In this document: positions 10,679 to 20,594 of the stretch, piece by piece
How positions within the stretch are numbered: the stretch's first letter is position 1
Layout: every line of letters starts with the position of its first letter
Assembly: GCF_001625595.1 (NCBI RefSeq)
Contig: NZ_AUXT01000170.1
Span: forward strand, 1 to 50,952
DNA length: 50,952 nt
Direction of reading: 5' to 3'
Source: Pseudoalteromonas luteoviolacea NCIMB 1942
Lineage (GTDB): Bacteria; Pseudomonadota; Gammaproteobacteria; Enterobacterales; Alteromonadaceae
Translations under genes and position numbers: made by a program
The notes under the pieces: generated by a model
Database searches by the model: none
What the model was told of the DNA's origin: nothing
Seen by the model: the letters and a program-made list of their open reading frames with translations, nothing else

Positions 10679-12661
10679 ATGTTTAAGAACTTCACCATTC
10701 GCAACAAAATAATTCTTGCGATGTTTACCATGGGACTATTGTTGTTAGTTATAGCCATGTCAGTGCAACTCAAAAACGGAGAGATTGAAGAGTTTGCGGT
10801 AGATGTGGGCAAGGTTGATATACCTGAAACGATTTACGCATTAAACATGCTAGATGAACTGGGTGATATGAACAGCAACGTCCTTGAATATATCGCCGGA
10901 GAGTCCGATGAGAGTGAAGACTTTAGGTCAAACTACAATGAGTTTATTCGCTATCTTGAAGATTTAAAGCAGTTGGGTACGGTAAACAACTCCATGGTCC
11001 GCCAATTAGAGGAGTTAGTCAGTCGATACGCGAACGAGAACCAAGAGCTTATCTTTGACCGCTTTGACCCCTTACTAGAAGCCAAAGCAATAGACAAATA
11101 TGACTATCTCAACAAAGAGTTCGCTATTCCACTAGAGCAGTTGCTAGATACTTTGAAAGAAGAAGAAGTTGCAGATGCTGGTAGCAGCGGTGACTTTAAT
11201 GAAGTGGTAAACGATGACCTCCCCGGCGTACGTTATTACTTAGAACTTATTGATGAACAAGGCGATATGATGAGTTCTCTCAACGCCTACATGCGTGGTG
11301 CACTTGGTGCTGACGCAGCATTTGAAAAAGATGCCAGAACATTTACAGGTTTTCTTGCTGATTTGAAACCTTTAGAAAGAAAACCTCCTGAAATTAAAGC
11401 GCTCAGTGAAGTAGAAAGAATGTATCTTGAGCTCTACAACGGCGGCAAAGAAATATTCGCCATGTATAACCCTCGCGACAAAATTAAAGCATCTAGCGAT
11501 GTTGACCGCTTAGAACATGAAGTGTTTAACAAAATTGAAGATTTACTAGAAGAGATTTCTAATGAAGCCATCAAAGAAGGTGACGACTCTCTAAATGCAC
11601 TCGTAACGGCGGCGCGAGAAAGCATCTCTCTGGTTTGGGCTTTGCTCGTCGTTGCCATCATACTCGCCACAGCAACCGCTGCATTCTTAATTCGCGGCAT
11701 TGTAATCCCTATCAATGCGCTAGCTGAAGCCGCAGAAGATTTGCGCTCAGGGGAAGGTGACTTGACTCGTCGTATTCCTGATTTTGGCAATGATGAAATA
11801 GGCGAAACCGCGCGCAGCTTTAACGGCTTTATCGAACGACTTCAAAATATACTTTTGGACATTCAAGAATCTGTTGAGTCTATAGCGCATAGCACTAATG
11901 AAGTTGGAACAACTTCTAGAATGCTCAGCTCTACGTCCAATCAACTGGCCGCAAGTGTTGAAGAAACATCAGCTTCATTAGAGCAAATGAGTTCTTCTAT
12001 TTCGATGAATACCGAAAACTCTAAAGTCACCAACGACATTGCCAAACAATCCAGTAGCGAAGCTAACGATGGTGGACGTGCAGTAAAAGATACCGTCAAA
12101 GCAATGACTCAGATTGCTGAAAAAATAGGTATCATCGAGGACATCGCATATAAAACGAACCTTTTGGCTTTGAATGCAGCCATTGAAGCAGCGAGGGCTG
12201 GTGAACACGGTAAAGGTTTTGCTGTGGTTGCTGATGAAGTTAGAAAGCTAGCCGAGCGTTCACAAGTTGCGGCGCAAGATATAAGTACTCTTGCCGACAA
12301 CAGCGTGAAAATTGCGCAGCACGCAGGTGGTATGCTTGACCGAATGGTGCCGAATATTGGTAAAACAGCAGATCTCGTTCAAGAGATCACGGCAGCATCT
12401 ACAGAACAAAGCACCAGTGTTGCAGAAATAAACAGGACCGTTTCTCAACTTGATGAGATTGCACAGCAAAATGCTTCAGCATCCGAAGAGCTCGCTTCAA
12501 CAGCTAAAATGGTGCAGGACCAAACGAGTGATATACGCTCTACAGTCAACTACTTTAAGCTGAGCAATGACAGGCAAATGATGAAGATCAGACGCTCCGT
12601 GCAAGAAGGAAAGTCTTCAAGCTCAATGCCAGAAGAAGGCTATACGCCATTTGACGAGTAA
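10679..12661 (+). CDS. Methyl-accepting chemotaxis protein with duplicated helical periplasmic sensor
   Basis: This is a 660-residue receptor. TM1 is at about residues 10-30 and TM2 at about 317-340; a HAMP domain (about 340-392) and a cytoplasmic signalling coiled coil follow. The tip is at about 485-535 ([20 protein letters not shown], then [19 protein letters not shown]). The periplasmic part of about 280 residues is all helical and internally duplicated. Residues 48-100 align with 179-232 ([15 protein letters not shown] against [23 protein letters not shown] against FLADLKPL), and the second halves match as well. This fits a bimodular helical sensor of the HBM type. No C-terminal CheR-binding pentapeptide is seen; the protein ends in YTPFDE. 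It is the only receptor in the operon with an external domain, so it probably supplies the ligand input. Confidence 0.93.
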   Translation: MFKNFTIRNKIILAMFTMGLLLLVIAMSVQLKNGEIEEFAVDVGKVDIPETIYALNMLDELGDMNSNVLEYIAGESDESEDFRSNYNEFIRYLEDLKQLGTVNNSMVRQLEELVSRYANENQELIFDRFDPLLEAKAIDKYDYLNKEFAIPLEQLLDTLKEEEVADAGSSGDFNEVVNDDLPGVRYYLELIDEQGDMMSSLNAYMRGALGADAAFEKDARTFTGFLADLKPLERKPPEIKALSEVERMYLELYNGGKEIFAMYNPRDKIKASSDVDRLEHEVFNKIEDLLEEISNEAIKEGDDSLNALVTAARESISLVWALLVVAIILATATAAFLIRGIVIPINALAEAAEDLRSGEGDLTRRIPDFGNDEIGETARSFNGFIERLQNILLDIQESVESIAHSTNEVGTTSRMLSSTSNQLAASVEETSASLEQMSSSISMNTENSKVTNDIAKQSSSEANDGGRAVKDTVKAMTQIAEKIGIIEDIAYKTNLLALNAAIEAARAGEHGKGFAVVADEVRKLAERSQVAAQDISTLADNSVKIAQHAGGMLDRMVPNIGKTADLVQEITAASTEQSTSVAEINRTVSQLDEIAQQNASASEELASTAKMVQDQTSDIRSTVNYFKLSNDRQMMKIRRSVQEGKSSSSMPEEGYTPFDE

Positions 12662-12666
12662 CGACT

Positions 12667-13266
12667 ATGACTGATCAAGCAACTCAAAATAGCTTTGTCG
12701 ATAAAGATAAGTATCTGGCTTTTGAGCTGAATCATGCTTCCTACTCTATCAATATTTCGTTGGTCAAAGAGATTATGGAGTATGTCGAGGTCGATCCGAT
12801 CCCGATGGCTCCTGATTTCATTATCGGTGCCATTAATTTACGAGGTGAAGTTATCCCTGTATTTGACTTGTCTTTACGCTTGGGGAAAAAACCTCAGGAA
12901 CTCACAAATAGAACATGCATTATCATTGCTGAGTGCCTTTTTAACGAGCAGCAGATAACCATTGGTTTAAAAGTGGATATTGTGACAAAAGTACTTGATA
13001 TCTCCAGTGCAGATATAGACAAAGTGCCAAGTATTGGCGGCCAATTCCATAGTCGATTTGTTTTAGGGTTAGCAAAGCTGCCTGACAAATTAATGACTAT
13101 TTTGGACATTTCAAAAATTCTCACACTGGATGATATGAAGCTCATTGAAGATCTCAATAACGCGGACCTAAGTGAAGAAGTTGATCACGATATTACTGAC
13201 ACAGATGATGAAAAAGCGCACGACACAGTGTGTGAAAATGACGAAGCCGAGGTAAATCATGAGTGA
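12667..13266 (+). CDS. cheW: CheW-type adaptor with acidic C-terminal tail
   Basis: This CheW-domain protein couples receptors to CheA. The CheW fold covers about residues 12-155 and includes the signature VKEIMEYVEVDPIPMAPDFI followed by IGAINLRGEVIPVFDLSLRLG. It is longer than usual (199 residues) because of a roughly 40-residue C-terminal tail rich in Asp and Glu (EEVDHDITDTDDEKAHD). It starts 5 bases after the receptor gene and overlaps the next cheW by 8 bases. Together with the second, dissimilar CheW, it suggests an array with two kinds of adaptor. Confidence 0.92.
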   Translation: MTDQATQNSFVDKDKYLAFELNHASYSINISLVKEIMEYVEVDPIPMAPDFIIGAINLRGEVIPVFDLSLRLGKKPQELTNRTCIIIAECLFNEQQITIGLKVDIVTKVLDISSADIDKVPSIGGQFHSRFVLGLAKLPDKLMTILDISKILTLDDMKLIEDLNNADLSEEVDHDITDTDDEKAHDTVCENDEAEVNHE

Positions 13267-13804
13267 CTCTCAGCCCGACAGTACCCATATTCATCAAAAA
13301 GATGAACTGAGATATCTATTCGTTAAAGTTGGGCACGACCATTTTGGCATTCCTATTGACTCAGTCAAAGAGGTTATTGAGTTAGTAGAGACCACGATGG
13401 TCCCCATGTGTTATGACGTTATTCGTGGGGTAATCAATGTGCGTGGCAGTGTTATCCCTGTGTTGGACCTACAAAGGCGGCTTGGGCTCAAATTAACCAC
13501 ACCATACGACAAATATAGCTGTATTGTCTTATATGATTTCTATGACCATTCATTAGAAGAGTCGATGACTTTGGGCATGCTTGTCAATAGCGTGGTTTCT
13601 ATCGAGTTTATAGATTTAAGTAACCTCGAGTCATCCCCTTCTTTTGGTTCGAATATCCCTCGTCATTATGAGTGGAAAATGGCAAAAATCAATAACAAGC
13701 TAACTACCCTGTTAGATATTGCTAAGGTTTTGAACGTAAACGAAATTAACTCTTCACTTAAGCATGAACAAGAGCAATTCTTTATCGATTACTGTCAAAG
13801 GTAA
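13259..13804 (+). CDS. cheW: CheW-type adaptor, second copy
   Basis: This is a second CheW-domain protein of 181 residues. The core motif VKEVIELVETTMVPMCYDVI, then RGVINVRGSVIPVLDLQRRLG, is typical. It has a short polar N-terminal extension (residues 1-20) and lacks the acidic tail of its neighbour. The two paralogues are only moderately alike, so they are not a recent duplication. The ATG overlaps the preceding cheW by 8 bases, which suggests translational coupling. It probably bridges CheA with one of the receptors encoded in this operon. Confidence 0.91.
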   Translation: MSDSQPDSTHIHQKDELRYLFVKVGHDHFGIPIDSVKEVIELVETTMVPMCYDVIRGVINVRGSVIPVLDLQRRLGLKLTTPYDKYSCIVLYDFYDHSLEESMTLGMLVNSVVSIEFIDLSNLESSPSFGSNIPRHYEWKMAKINNKLTTLLDIAKVLNVNEINSSLKHEQEQFFIDYCQR

Positions 13805-13813
13805 CAAGATTAG

Positions 13814-14617
13814 ATGCCAATTTCCAAACTTGAGTTCAATCAGTTAAACCGTGTTTTAGATGAACATACTGGCATACGATTGAACTTCAACAAGGCAGAC
13901 ATTATGGCAAGCCGTTTGAGTTCAAGGTTGAGGTCAAGCCAATGTTCGTCTTTTAATAAATACTATCAACTCATTATCAGTCCTGAAGGAAAGGACGAAC
14001 TCGATGTTTTTGTCGATAAAATGACCACTCATGAAACCTATTTTTTCAGAGAGCAGGTGCAATTCGAATTTATGTACGGCTACCTTCGTCAAAAAAAAAG
14101 CAGAAACGTGCCCCTTAGAGCTTGGAGTGCAGCTTCTTCAACTGGTGAAGAAGCTTATTCAATTGCAATGGTGCTCGATGATTTATTCTATAGTGGAAAC
14201 TGGTCTGTAACAGGCACAGATATATCACCAACAGCTGTTGAGATGGCTAAAGAAGCTTGCTTTGCATTATCAACGGTGCAAAAAATTCCAAAAAAGTATC
14301 GACGCGCTTATTGCCTTAAAGGGACAGGACAAAACGAAGGTACCTTTACAGTCAATAAATCAATTAGGAGCCATTGCAATTTTTGCGTTGATAACCTTTT
14401 AAAACTCAGAACTGTTGACTATTCATTTGACATCATATTTTTACGTAACGTACTAATTTACTTTGATGAAGCTAAACAGAACAAAATTATCGACAACATA
14501 ATTCATCGTCTTAACCACGGTGGATTATTGTTTTTAGGCCATTCTGAATCATTGCGAAAGAAACGTCCTGGCATAGAGTTAATTCAGCCCTGTATTTATA
14601 AAAAGGTGCGATTATGA
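13814..14617 (+). CDS. cheR: Chemotaxis protein methyltransferase CheR
   Basis: CheR transfers methyl groups from S-adenosylmethionine to receptor glutamates during adaptation. It has 267 residues, the usual length for a CheR without extra domains. The N-terminal helical domain contains DEHTGIRLNFNK. The SAM-binding motif RAWSAASSTGEEAYSIAMVL is at about residue 103. A VTGTDIS motif follows, and FDIIFLRNVLIYFDE forms the later catalytic part. The stop codon overlaps the cheB start (ATGA), so the two opposing adaptation enzymes are coupled. Confidence 0.95.
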   Translation: MPISKLEFNQLNRVLDEHTGIRLNFNKADIMASRLSSRLRSSQCSSFNKYYQLIISPEGKDELDVFVDKMTTHETYFFREQVQFEFMYGYLRQKKSRNVPLRAWSAASSTGEEAYSIAMVLDDLFYSGNWSVTGTDISPTAVEMAKEACFALSTVQKIPKKYRRAYCLKGTGQNEGTFTVNKSIRSHCNFCVDNLLKLRTVDYSFDIIFLRNVLIYFDEAKQNKIIDNIIHRLNHGGLLFLGHSESLRKKRPGIELIQPCIYKKVRL

Positions 14618-15687
14618 TTAGCGTGTTCATAGTTGATGACTCTGCGGTAATGAGGCAACTAGTTGGGGAAATCATTAACCATGATAGAGAGTTAAAATTA
14701 ATTGGCTCAGCACCGGATCCAATTTTGGCTGAAAGAAAAATGAAAATGTACTGGCCTGACGTCATCTTACTTGATGTCGAAATGCCTAAAATGGACGGCA
14801 TCACATTTTTAAAAAAGATTATGCAAGAAAGGCCCACCCCTATCATCATGTGCTCAGCGCTTACTCAGAAAAATACAGAGATAACAATGGAAGCGCTAGC
14901 TTCTGGCGCTGTGGATGTAATCGCTAAGCCAACCCAAGGCCTAGCAGACTTCATAAATAATCAAGGCGTAACTCAGATTGTTGATGCAATAAAAGCTGCC
15001 GGTAAAGCCAAGGTCAAACCGATGCGCTATTTGGCGGAAGAGTCTGTTAGACGCAACCACACTGCTGATGAAGTGCTACCTCCTACAAGCCCAGACGAAC
15101 TCCAACCCCCTATCACCTCTGATAAAGTCATCGCGGTTGGTGCTTCAACAGGTGGGACTGAAGCTTTGACAGGTTTTCTTTCTTTGTTACCGCCAACAAC
15201 CCCGCCTATCGTTGTCGTGCAACATATGCCTAGTAAATTCACCCATGCTTTTGCACAGCGGCTAAACAGCATAACTCGCCATGTTGTAGTCGAAGGAGAG
15301 ACCGCTATGCGCCTGAAATCAGGACATGTGTACATCGCGCCGGGCGGCAAGCATATGTTGGTAAAACGTCAAGGGAGCGACTACTATTTAGAAATACGGG
15401 ATGGCCCATTGGTCAGTAGGCACAGGCCTTCTGTGGATGTGCTATTTAGGTCTGTCGCACAATCAGTCGGCAGAAATGCGATTGGGGTCATTTTAACAGG
15501 GATGGGAGATGATGGTGCCTCTGGCATGTTGGATATGAAACAAGCTGGCGCAACCAACTTCGCAGAAAGTGAGTCGAGCTGCGTTGTGTTCGGTATGCCA
15601 AAAGAAGCTATTGCTAGAGGAGCCGTTGATAAAGTGTATTCTCTTAGCAATATTCCGTATCAAATTTTAAAAGTGCTAAGGTGCTAG
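14614..15687 (+). CDS. cheB: Chemotaxis protein-glutamate methylesterase CheB
   Basis: CheB removes methyl groups from receptors once phosphorylated by CheA. The N-terminal receiver has the phosphoacceptor D54 (VILLDVEMPKMDG). The C-terminal esterase has the catalytic Ser in GASTGGTEAL near residue 178, His in QHMPSKFTHAFAQRL near 202 and Asp in TGMGDDGASGM near 298. The length of 357 residues is normal. A linker of about 60 residues joins the domains. It overlaps cheR by 4 bases. No cheD, the usual neighbour in this type of cluster, is encoded nearby. Confidence 0.96.
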   Translation: MISVFIVDDSAVMRQLVGEIINHDRELKLIGSAPDPILAERKMKMYWPDVILLDVEMPKMDGITFLKKIMQERPTPIIMCSALTQKNTEITMEALASGAVDVIAKPTQGLADFINNQGVTQIVDAIKAAGKAKVKPMRYLAEESVRRNHTADEVLPPTSPDELQPPITSDKVIAVGASTGGTEALTGFLSLLPPTTPPIVVVQHMPSKFTHAFAQRLNSITRHVVVEGETAMRLKSGHVYIAPGGKHMLVKRQGSDYYLEIRDGPLVSRHRPSVDVLFRSVAQSVGRNAIGVILTGMGDDGASGMLDMKQAGATNFAESESSCVVFGMPKEAIARGAVDKVYSLSNIPYQILKVLRC

Positions 15688-15689
15688 AT

Positions 15690-17312
15690 ATGCAAAAAAG
15701 CCTCATTGAGCTGCTCAACATCATCTATGTAGCGTATGAAGAAGACGGTACTATCACCGGCATTTCTGACAAAGCAAGTGACCTGATAAAACTTAATGTG
15801 GGTGACAATATCGTAGACAGCCCTACTTTAAAATTTTTTGACGAAGAGTTCACCGAGCTCGACGGTAAGGACATATTGTTTGAGACTTGCTTTGAGCAAT
15901 TGGAGGTGGGGGTTAGCGTTGACAACAGCAATGTGCATTGGGTCAGGTTTAATTATACACGCAAAAATACGCACACCTTCGTGAAAGTTGAACTGATCGA
16001 GGAACTGGTTGCAATAAGAAGACTCAACAAACAATTGGCCATTAGAGATCCACATACAGGGCTACTTTATAGAGAAGCGTTCGTATCCAAGGTTCAAGAG
16101 CTAGATACTTATGGCATTATGTGCTGCATTCGAATATGCAATTATCAGCGAATATCCGAGGTGTGGAATATCGGTGTCGCCAACTTAGTGTTTATGGAAG
16201 TCCTTTCGCGATTTCAGGGAGATTTCGAGCAAGGGATATTTTCGAAACATTCCTCAGATTGCTTTTGTGTATTTGTCCCCCACACCACCTCTATTAATAT
16301 TGAAGCTTTATACAACCACCTAAATGAGCCTTTTGAATTTAACGACAGTAGCTTCTACAGCAACGTGGCGTTAGGTTATTACAAAGAAAGTCATGTAGAT
16401 GACCATGAATTGAGCTTGAACAAAGCAGAAATGGCGACATTTGATGTTCTATCAGACAAGCTTAGGTTAGTTGAGTTTCAAGAGGGTCTGGCTAGGCAAA
16501 TTGAACGCCAAAACAAAATAGAAACGGCGCTTAGAGACTCATTCCACCAAGATTTAAGTAACAGTTTTACTGTTGTGTTGCAGCCTCTGCATGACACCAA
16601 AACTGAATGTCTCATCGGGGCTGAATGTTTAATGCGCTGGACACTGGAAGGTAAGCCAATTTCACCTGCTGAATTTATACCAATTGCTGAGAGTACGGGT
16701 GATATTAACAAATTAACGCTCTTTACACTCACTCAAATAAGAAAGACAGTTGAACATCTAACAAATGAGGGGATTGATTGCAAACACTATATGTTCGCCA
16801 TCAATATCAGCGTCGTAGAAATCCTAGATGTTAAATTTGAAAGTAAGTTACTCGCCGCGTTAGCTGAACATAACATTGACCCAAAACGTATCAAACTAGA
16901 ATTGACAGAATCCGCCCTCATAGACAACTTTTCGTATGTGAACGAGGTATTGGTGTCATTACAGTCAAAGGGGTTTTTAATTTCAATTGACGACTTTGGA
17001 ACCGGATTCTCTAGCTTAAGTTATCTGTGTAAGCTTAATTTTGATGAAATCAAGATCGACAGATCATTTGTTACAAACGTCGTGAAAGATGGAAAACTAC
17101 AATCAGTTTTTAACTCGATAGTTTCATTAGCGAAAAACCTCGACAAGCCGCTCGTCGCTGAAGGAGTAGAAGACATGGAGCAAATGATATACGCAAAAGC
17201 AAAAGGCGTACAATACGTGCAAGGGTACTATTACAGTAAACCCTTGCCCATCGAAGCCTTTGTTGAATACGTGCTAGAAGACAAGTCCAGCTATTTACAC
17301 TTTGAGAGCTAA
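15690..17312 (+). CDS. Degenerate GGDEF / EAL-domain protein, probable c-di-GMP phosphodiesterase
   Basis: This 540-residue cytoplasmic protein ends the chemosensory operon. The N-terminal 110 residues look PAS-like (YVAYEEDGTITGISDKASD). A GGDEF-type domain follows, whose active-site loop reads SSDCF near residue 190, so diguanylate cyclase activity is very unlikely. The EAL domain (about 285-530) keeps the metal and catalytic residues: Glu of ECLMRW near 312, Asn of FAINIS, Glu of LELTES, DDFGTG near 434, Lys of EIKIDRSF, Glu of AEGVED and VQGYYYSKPLP. The motif is ECL rather than EAL, which leaves the key Glu in place. It should degrade c-di-GMP. The ATG at 15690 has AAGGTG 6 bases upstream and is preferred to the GTG at 15681 that overlaps cheB. 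It meets lolE tail to tail. Confidence 0.92.
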   Translation: MQKSLIELLNIIYVAYEEDGTITGISDKASDLIKLNVGDNIVDSPTLKFFDEEFTELDGKDILFETCFEQLEVGVSVDNSNVHWVRFNYTRKNTHTFVKVELIEELVAIRRLNKQLAIRDPHTGLLYREAFVSKVQELDTYGIMCCIRICNYQRISEVWNIGVANLVFMEVLSRFQGDFEQGIFSKHSSDCFCVFVPHTTSINIEALYNHLNEPFEFNDSSFYSNVALGYYKESHVDDHELSLNKAEMATFDVLSDKLRLVEFQEGLARQIERQNKIETALRDSFHQDLSNSFTVVLQPLHDTKTECLIGAECLMRWTLEGKPISPAEFIPIAESTGDINKLTLFTLTQIRKTVEHLTNEGIDCKHYMFAINISVVEILDVKFESKLLAALAEHNIDPKRIKLELTESALIDNFSYVNEVLVSLQSKGFLISIDDFGTGFSSLSYLCKLNFDEIKIDRSFVTNVVKDGKLQSVFNSIVSLAKNLDKPLVAEGVEDMEQMIYAKAKGVQYVQGYYYSKPLPIEAFVEYVLEDKSSYLHFES

Positions 17313-17313
17313 A

Positions 17314-18543
17314 CTACCCGCCACCTAACACTCGAGCAGGCTCTATTTTAGTAGCCTGCCATGCCGGGTACACGCTCGACAGTACAGAGATAATTAACGT
17401 TGCGACCAATACAATGATAATATCAGCAAACACGAGTTTGCTCGGCAAAAACTCTATGAAGTAAACGCCCTGTAATGGGTTAGCACCATCAAGTGAAATC
17501 CACAAAGCGAACAAATCAGTGATACTTAACGCGATCAATGTGCCGAGTGCTAGCCCAAAAAAAGCTCCAACCATGGCATAACTCAGCCCTTGTACTGCAA
17601 ATGTCATAAAAATCGTTTTATCCTGCATTCCCATGGTTTTAAGGATCGCAATATCTGCTTGTTTCTCTTTTACTTCCATCACCATGGATGAAATGATATT
17701 AAAGCTCGCAACCGCTATGATTAGAAAGACCACTAAATATACGATAGTTCTTACCATTTGAATATCTTGGTATAAACTTCCTTGTGTACGAAACCAACTC
17801 TCAACATACACAAGATCCGGCAGCGCTCTACCTGCACTCATAGCAATTGGATGTGCATTAAATACGTCATCAACAGAGAGTCTTAATCCTATTACCGTGT
17901 TTTCTGTTAACGATAACGCTTTTTGGATCTTTGGCAAACTGACCACCACGAGGTTTCTATCTACCTCACCGCCCATAGCTATAAACCCAGCAACTCTAAA
18001 TGACACTCTTTTGGGTGCAGCAAGAGCATTTTTTGCGTGTTGGTTTGCAATTAATATGGTCACCTTGTCGCCAAATTGAACCTGCAATTGCTTTGCAATT
18101 TCTCTGCCTAACAAAATCTCTTCACTGGATAATTGGCTAAGCTGAAACGATTTTATATAAAGTCCAATACTTGATACACCTTGGTGCGTAGTAGGGTCAA
18201 TAGCTTTAAGCTGAGCAGCTTTTAATTGACCTTTAAACTGGACCATTGCAGTGAGGTTTATCTCAGGTACCGCTGCCTTGACGCCAGGCTGTGCTTCTAG
18301 CAGTTGGACTTTCTCAGGCCAATTTTCTATTGGATCGTAGGGAGCCTGATAACTAACATGCGGCACAACGGATAACAGCCTTTCCTTAAGTTGGTGTTCA
18401 AAGCCATTTATAACCGACAGTGCAACAATCAGGACTGTCACACCGAGAAACACGCCGATGGTAGAAGCTTTACTTAAAAAGCCAAATAAACCACTGTGGT
18501 TTTTTGATTCACGAAGTCGCTTGCTTAAAAATAAACTAAGCAT
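17314..18543 (-). CDS. lolE: Lipoprotein-releasing system inner-membrane protein LolE
   Basis: This is one of the two membrane subunits of the LolCDE ABC transporter, which extracts outer-membrane lipoproteins from the inner membrane and passes them to LolA. The 409 residues have the FtsX/MacB-type layout: TM1 at about 22-47 ([20 protein letters not shown]), a periplasmic domain of about 200 residues, then three C-terminal TM segments from about residue 265 onward. The start overlaps the lolD end by 8 bases. I call it LolE from its place as third gene of lolC-lolD-lolE; LolC and LolE are paralogues and hard to separate by eye. Its stop lies one base from the stop of the convergent EAL gene. 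Confidence 0.9.
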   Translation of the reverse strand: MLSLFLSKRLRESKNHSGLFGFLSKASTIGVFLGVTVLIVALSVINGFEHQLKERLLSVVPHVSYQAPYDPIENWPEKVQLLEAQPGVKAAVPEINLTAMVQFKGQLKAAQLKAIDPTTHQGVSSIGLYIKSFQLSQLSSEEILLGREIAKQLQVQFGDKVTILIANQHAKNALAAPKRVSFRVAGFIAMGGEVDRNLVVVSLPKIQKALSLTENTVIGLRLSVDDVFNAHPIAMSAGRALPDLVYVESWFRTQGSLYQDIQMVRTIVYLVVFLIIAVASFNIISSMVMEVKEKQADIAILKTMGMQDKTIFMTFAVQGLSYAMVGAFFGLALGTLIALSITDLFALWISLDGANPLQGVYFIEFLPSKLVFADIIIVLVATLIISVLSSVYPAWQATKIEPARVLGGG

Positions 18544-19243
18544 GCTTCATTCCATTAGCACCTTGGTAATCAACTAGCACACCGTCATCTAATTGCACTA
18601 CCCGCCCCAACTTTTCAGCTAAATCTAAATCATGGGTTACAACAACAAAACTCGTTTCAAACTCTTGATTCAACTCGTTTAATAACTCATATATTTTAAG
18701 CGCATTGTGTTTGTCTAAGTTTCCGGTAGGTTCATCTGCCAGTACCAAAGAAGGCTTAGTCACCAACGCCCTAGCAATAGCTACACGTTGTCTTTCTCCA
18801 CCAGACAGCTCAGAAGGTCGATGGTCAACTCTATGTGCTAAGCCTACTTTTTCTAGCATTTCAGTGGCTATTTGATTTGCTTCCGCTTTTGACTTGTCTG
18901 CTATCAACAATGGCATTGCAACATTTTCCAATGCACTAAAGTCCATTAACAAATGGTGAAATTGATAAATAAAACCCATATGGCGATTACGAAATTCAGC
19001 TTGCTTAGCCCGCGAAAGCTCGTCAACTGCCACGCCCTTGATTTTTAAACTACCATCTGTTGCGCCGTCAAGCGTCCCCAGTATATGCAACAGTGTGCTT
19101 TTTCCTGAGCCTGAGCTTCCTACAATAGATAAGGTTTCTCCTTGTTTCAGCGATAGGTCAACACCTTTTAATACTGAAACCTGTGAGCCAGCTTCTTGAT
19201 AAGACTTGCTTAATTTTTGACACTGAATAACGGGATCACTCAT
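18536..19243 (-). CDS. lolD: Lipoprotein-releasing system ATP-binding protein LolD
   Basis: This is the ATPase of LolCDE, with 235 residues. Walker A is [16 protein letters not shown] near residues 38-52. The signature is [15 protein letters not shown], and Walker B is [12 protein letters not shown]. The LolD-type segment [18 protein letters not shown] (Q loop and coupling region) is present. It overlaps lolC by 8 bases upstream and lolE by 8 bases downstream, so the three are co-translated. Many of its clients would be lipoproteins such as those encoded at 28919-35926. Confidence 0.97.
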   Translation of the reverse strand: MSDPVIQCQKLSKSYQEAGSQVSVLKGVDLSLKQGETLSIVGSSGSGKSTLLHILGTLDGATDGSLKIKGVAVDELSRAKQAEFRNRHMGFIYQFHHLLMDFSALENVAMPLLIADKSKAEANQIATEMLEKVGLAHRVDHRPSELSGGERQRVAIARALVTKPSLVLADEPTGNLDKHNALKIYELLNELNQEFETSFVVVTHDLDLAEKLGRVVQLDDGVLVDYQGANGMKHA

Positions 19244-20438
19244 ATCTTAATACCTCAGCAGGCATCACTTTTGCTGCTTTTTTGGCAGGGTAAAGTGTTG
19301 CTATAAAACTTAATAATAAACTTGTAAAAATAATGAAAGACAGACTGACTGAATCAAACTTAACAGGCAGCGCCATCCCTCCTAGAAGAGATAAGCCAAC
19401 TAAATTCAGCACTTCATTTATATTGGCCGCAAGTGCAATACCTAAAACAGACCCTATTACAGTACCAACAACTCCGTTATATAAACCTTGAACCATGAAT
19501 ACTTGAGCGATTCTACTTGGTGTAAACCCTAAAGTTTGTAAAATTGCTACCTCTCCTTGTTTTTCACTGACCATCATGGAAAGAGCTGAAACGATATTAA
19601 ACACCGCGACAATGACGATCAATGCGAGCAGCAAAGACATCACACGCTTCTCCATAGCGACTGCTGCGAACAGCGCGCCTTGCTGTACTTGCCAATCTTG
19701 ATATTCGTACTGAGAGAGCAATGCATGATTAGTTTGTTTAAACTGCACAACAGAAAAAGCGTCTTCAAGTGTGATACTTACATCGTACTCATCTGGCTTT
19801 TTCTTTAATAACTTCAATAAACTAGCGCCATCGGCAAACGCTAAGCTAGTATCGGCTTCACTGGCTGAATTATAAATCACGGCGACTGTAAATAAGCGCT
19901 GCTTTGGCACCCGCCCTAGCGGAGTGTAGCTCGTAATATCAGGAAAAATAACACGCACCTTGCTCCCGAGCCTAACATCAAGCTTGTTTGCCAGAAAACG
20001 ACTCAGGGCCAATTGATAACGCGAATCTTCTAGGGATTGAACACTGCCTGATTCGACATGCTTAGAAATAGTACTAGGGTAACCTTTGAATGCGCCTTGT
20101 AACCTTACACCCACCAGCTCTTTATTTGTTTGCAAGATTACATCCGATGTTATGTATGGCGTAACATGCTGGACACGGGGCAATGTTGCAAACTGCTCAG
20201 CTTCTATTCGAGGCTGGTCTGGTGTTTTTTTCGAAAGTTGCACATGCGGTATTAAATCTAGCATGGCATTTTTCAAACTCTGCTCAAAGCCATTCATAAC
20301 CGAATTGACCGTTATTAATGACATAAGTCCAAGTGCTATACCTGCAATTGAGAAGAAAGATATAAAAGAAACAAAAGCGTTACCTTTCGAGGAACGACTG
20401 TACCTAAGCCCGACAAACAAGCTAACCGATTGAAACAT
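19236..20438 (-). CDS. lolC: Lipoprotein-releasing system inner-membrane protein LolC
   Basis: This is the first gene of the lolCDE operon. The 400-residue protein has TM1 at about residues 23-48 ([20 protein letters not shown]), a periplasmic domain, and three C-terminal TM segments with the family motif [15 protein letters not shown]. The periplasmic loop of LolC recruits the chaperone LolA; the LolC label rests on gene order. It is divergent from the SulP gene, with about 155 bases between the two start codons. Confidence 0.92.
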   Translation of the reverse strand: MFQSVSLFVGLRYSRSSKGNAFVSFISFFSIAGIALGLMSLITVNSVMNGFEQSLKNAMLDLIPHVQLSKKTPDQPRIEAEQFATLPRVQHVTPYITSDVILQTNKELVGVRLQGAFKGYPSTISKHVESGSVQSLEDSRYQLALSRFLANKLDVRLGSKVRVIFPDITSYTPLGRVPKQRLFTVAVIYNSASEADTSLAFADGASLLKLLKKKPDEYDVSITLEDAFSVVQFKQTNHALLSQYEYQDWQVQQGALFAAVAMEKRVMSLLLALIVIVAVFNIVSALSMMVSEKQGEVAILQTLGFTPSRIAQVFMVQGLYNGVVGTVIGSVLGIALAANINEVLNLVGLSLLGGMALPVKFDSVSLSFIIFTSLLLSFIATLYPAKKAAKVMPAEVLRYE

Positions 20439-20594
20439 ATTAAAAATTTAATTCTGAATTTTCATCTAGGAGCTAATCCTAACACAGATAGGAATTTACG
20501 GTCACACCTAGTTGTGTAAAAAATTTTTAATTATCCGCTACTTAATGTCTAAATTTAGTGTAAAATGCGTGAAATCTTGCGGTATGGAAGTTCT

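Noticed and set aside
16252..16266. Active diguanylate cyclase in the GGDEF/EAL protein
   Set aside because: The active-site loop is SSDCF instead of GGDEF, so GTP cyclisation is not expected.
20565..20594. Ten-residue N-terminal extension of the SulP transporter
   Set aside because: The ATG at 20565 overlaps a likely -10 box and lacks a ribosome-binding site, whereas 20595 has GGAAG upstream.
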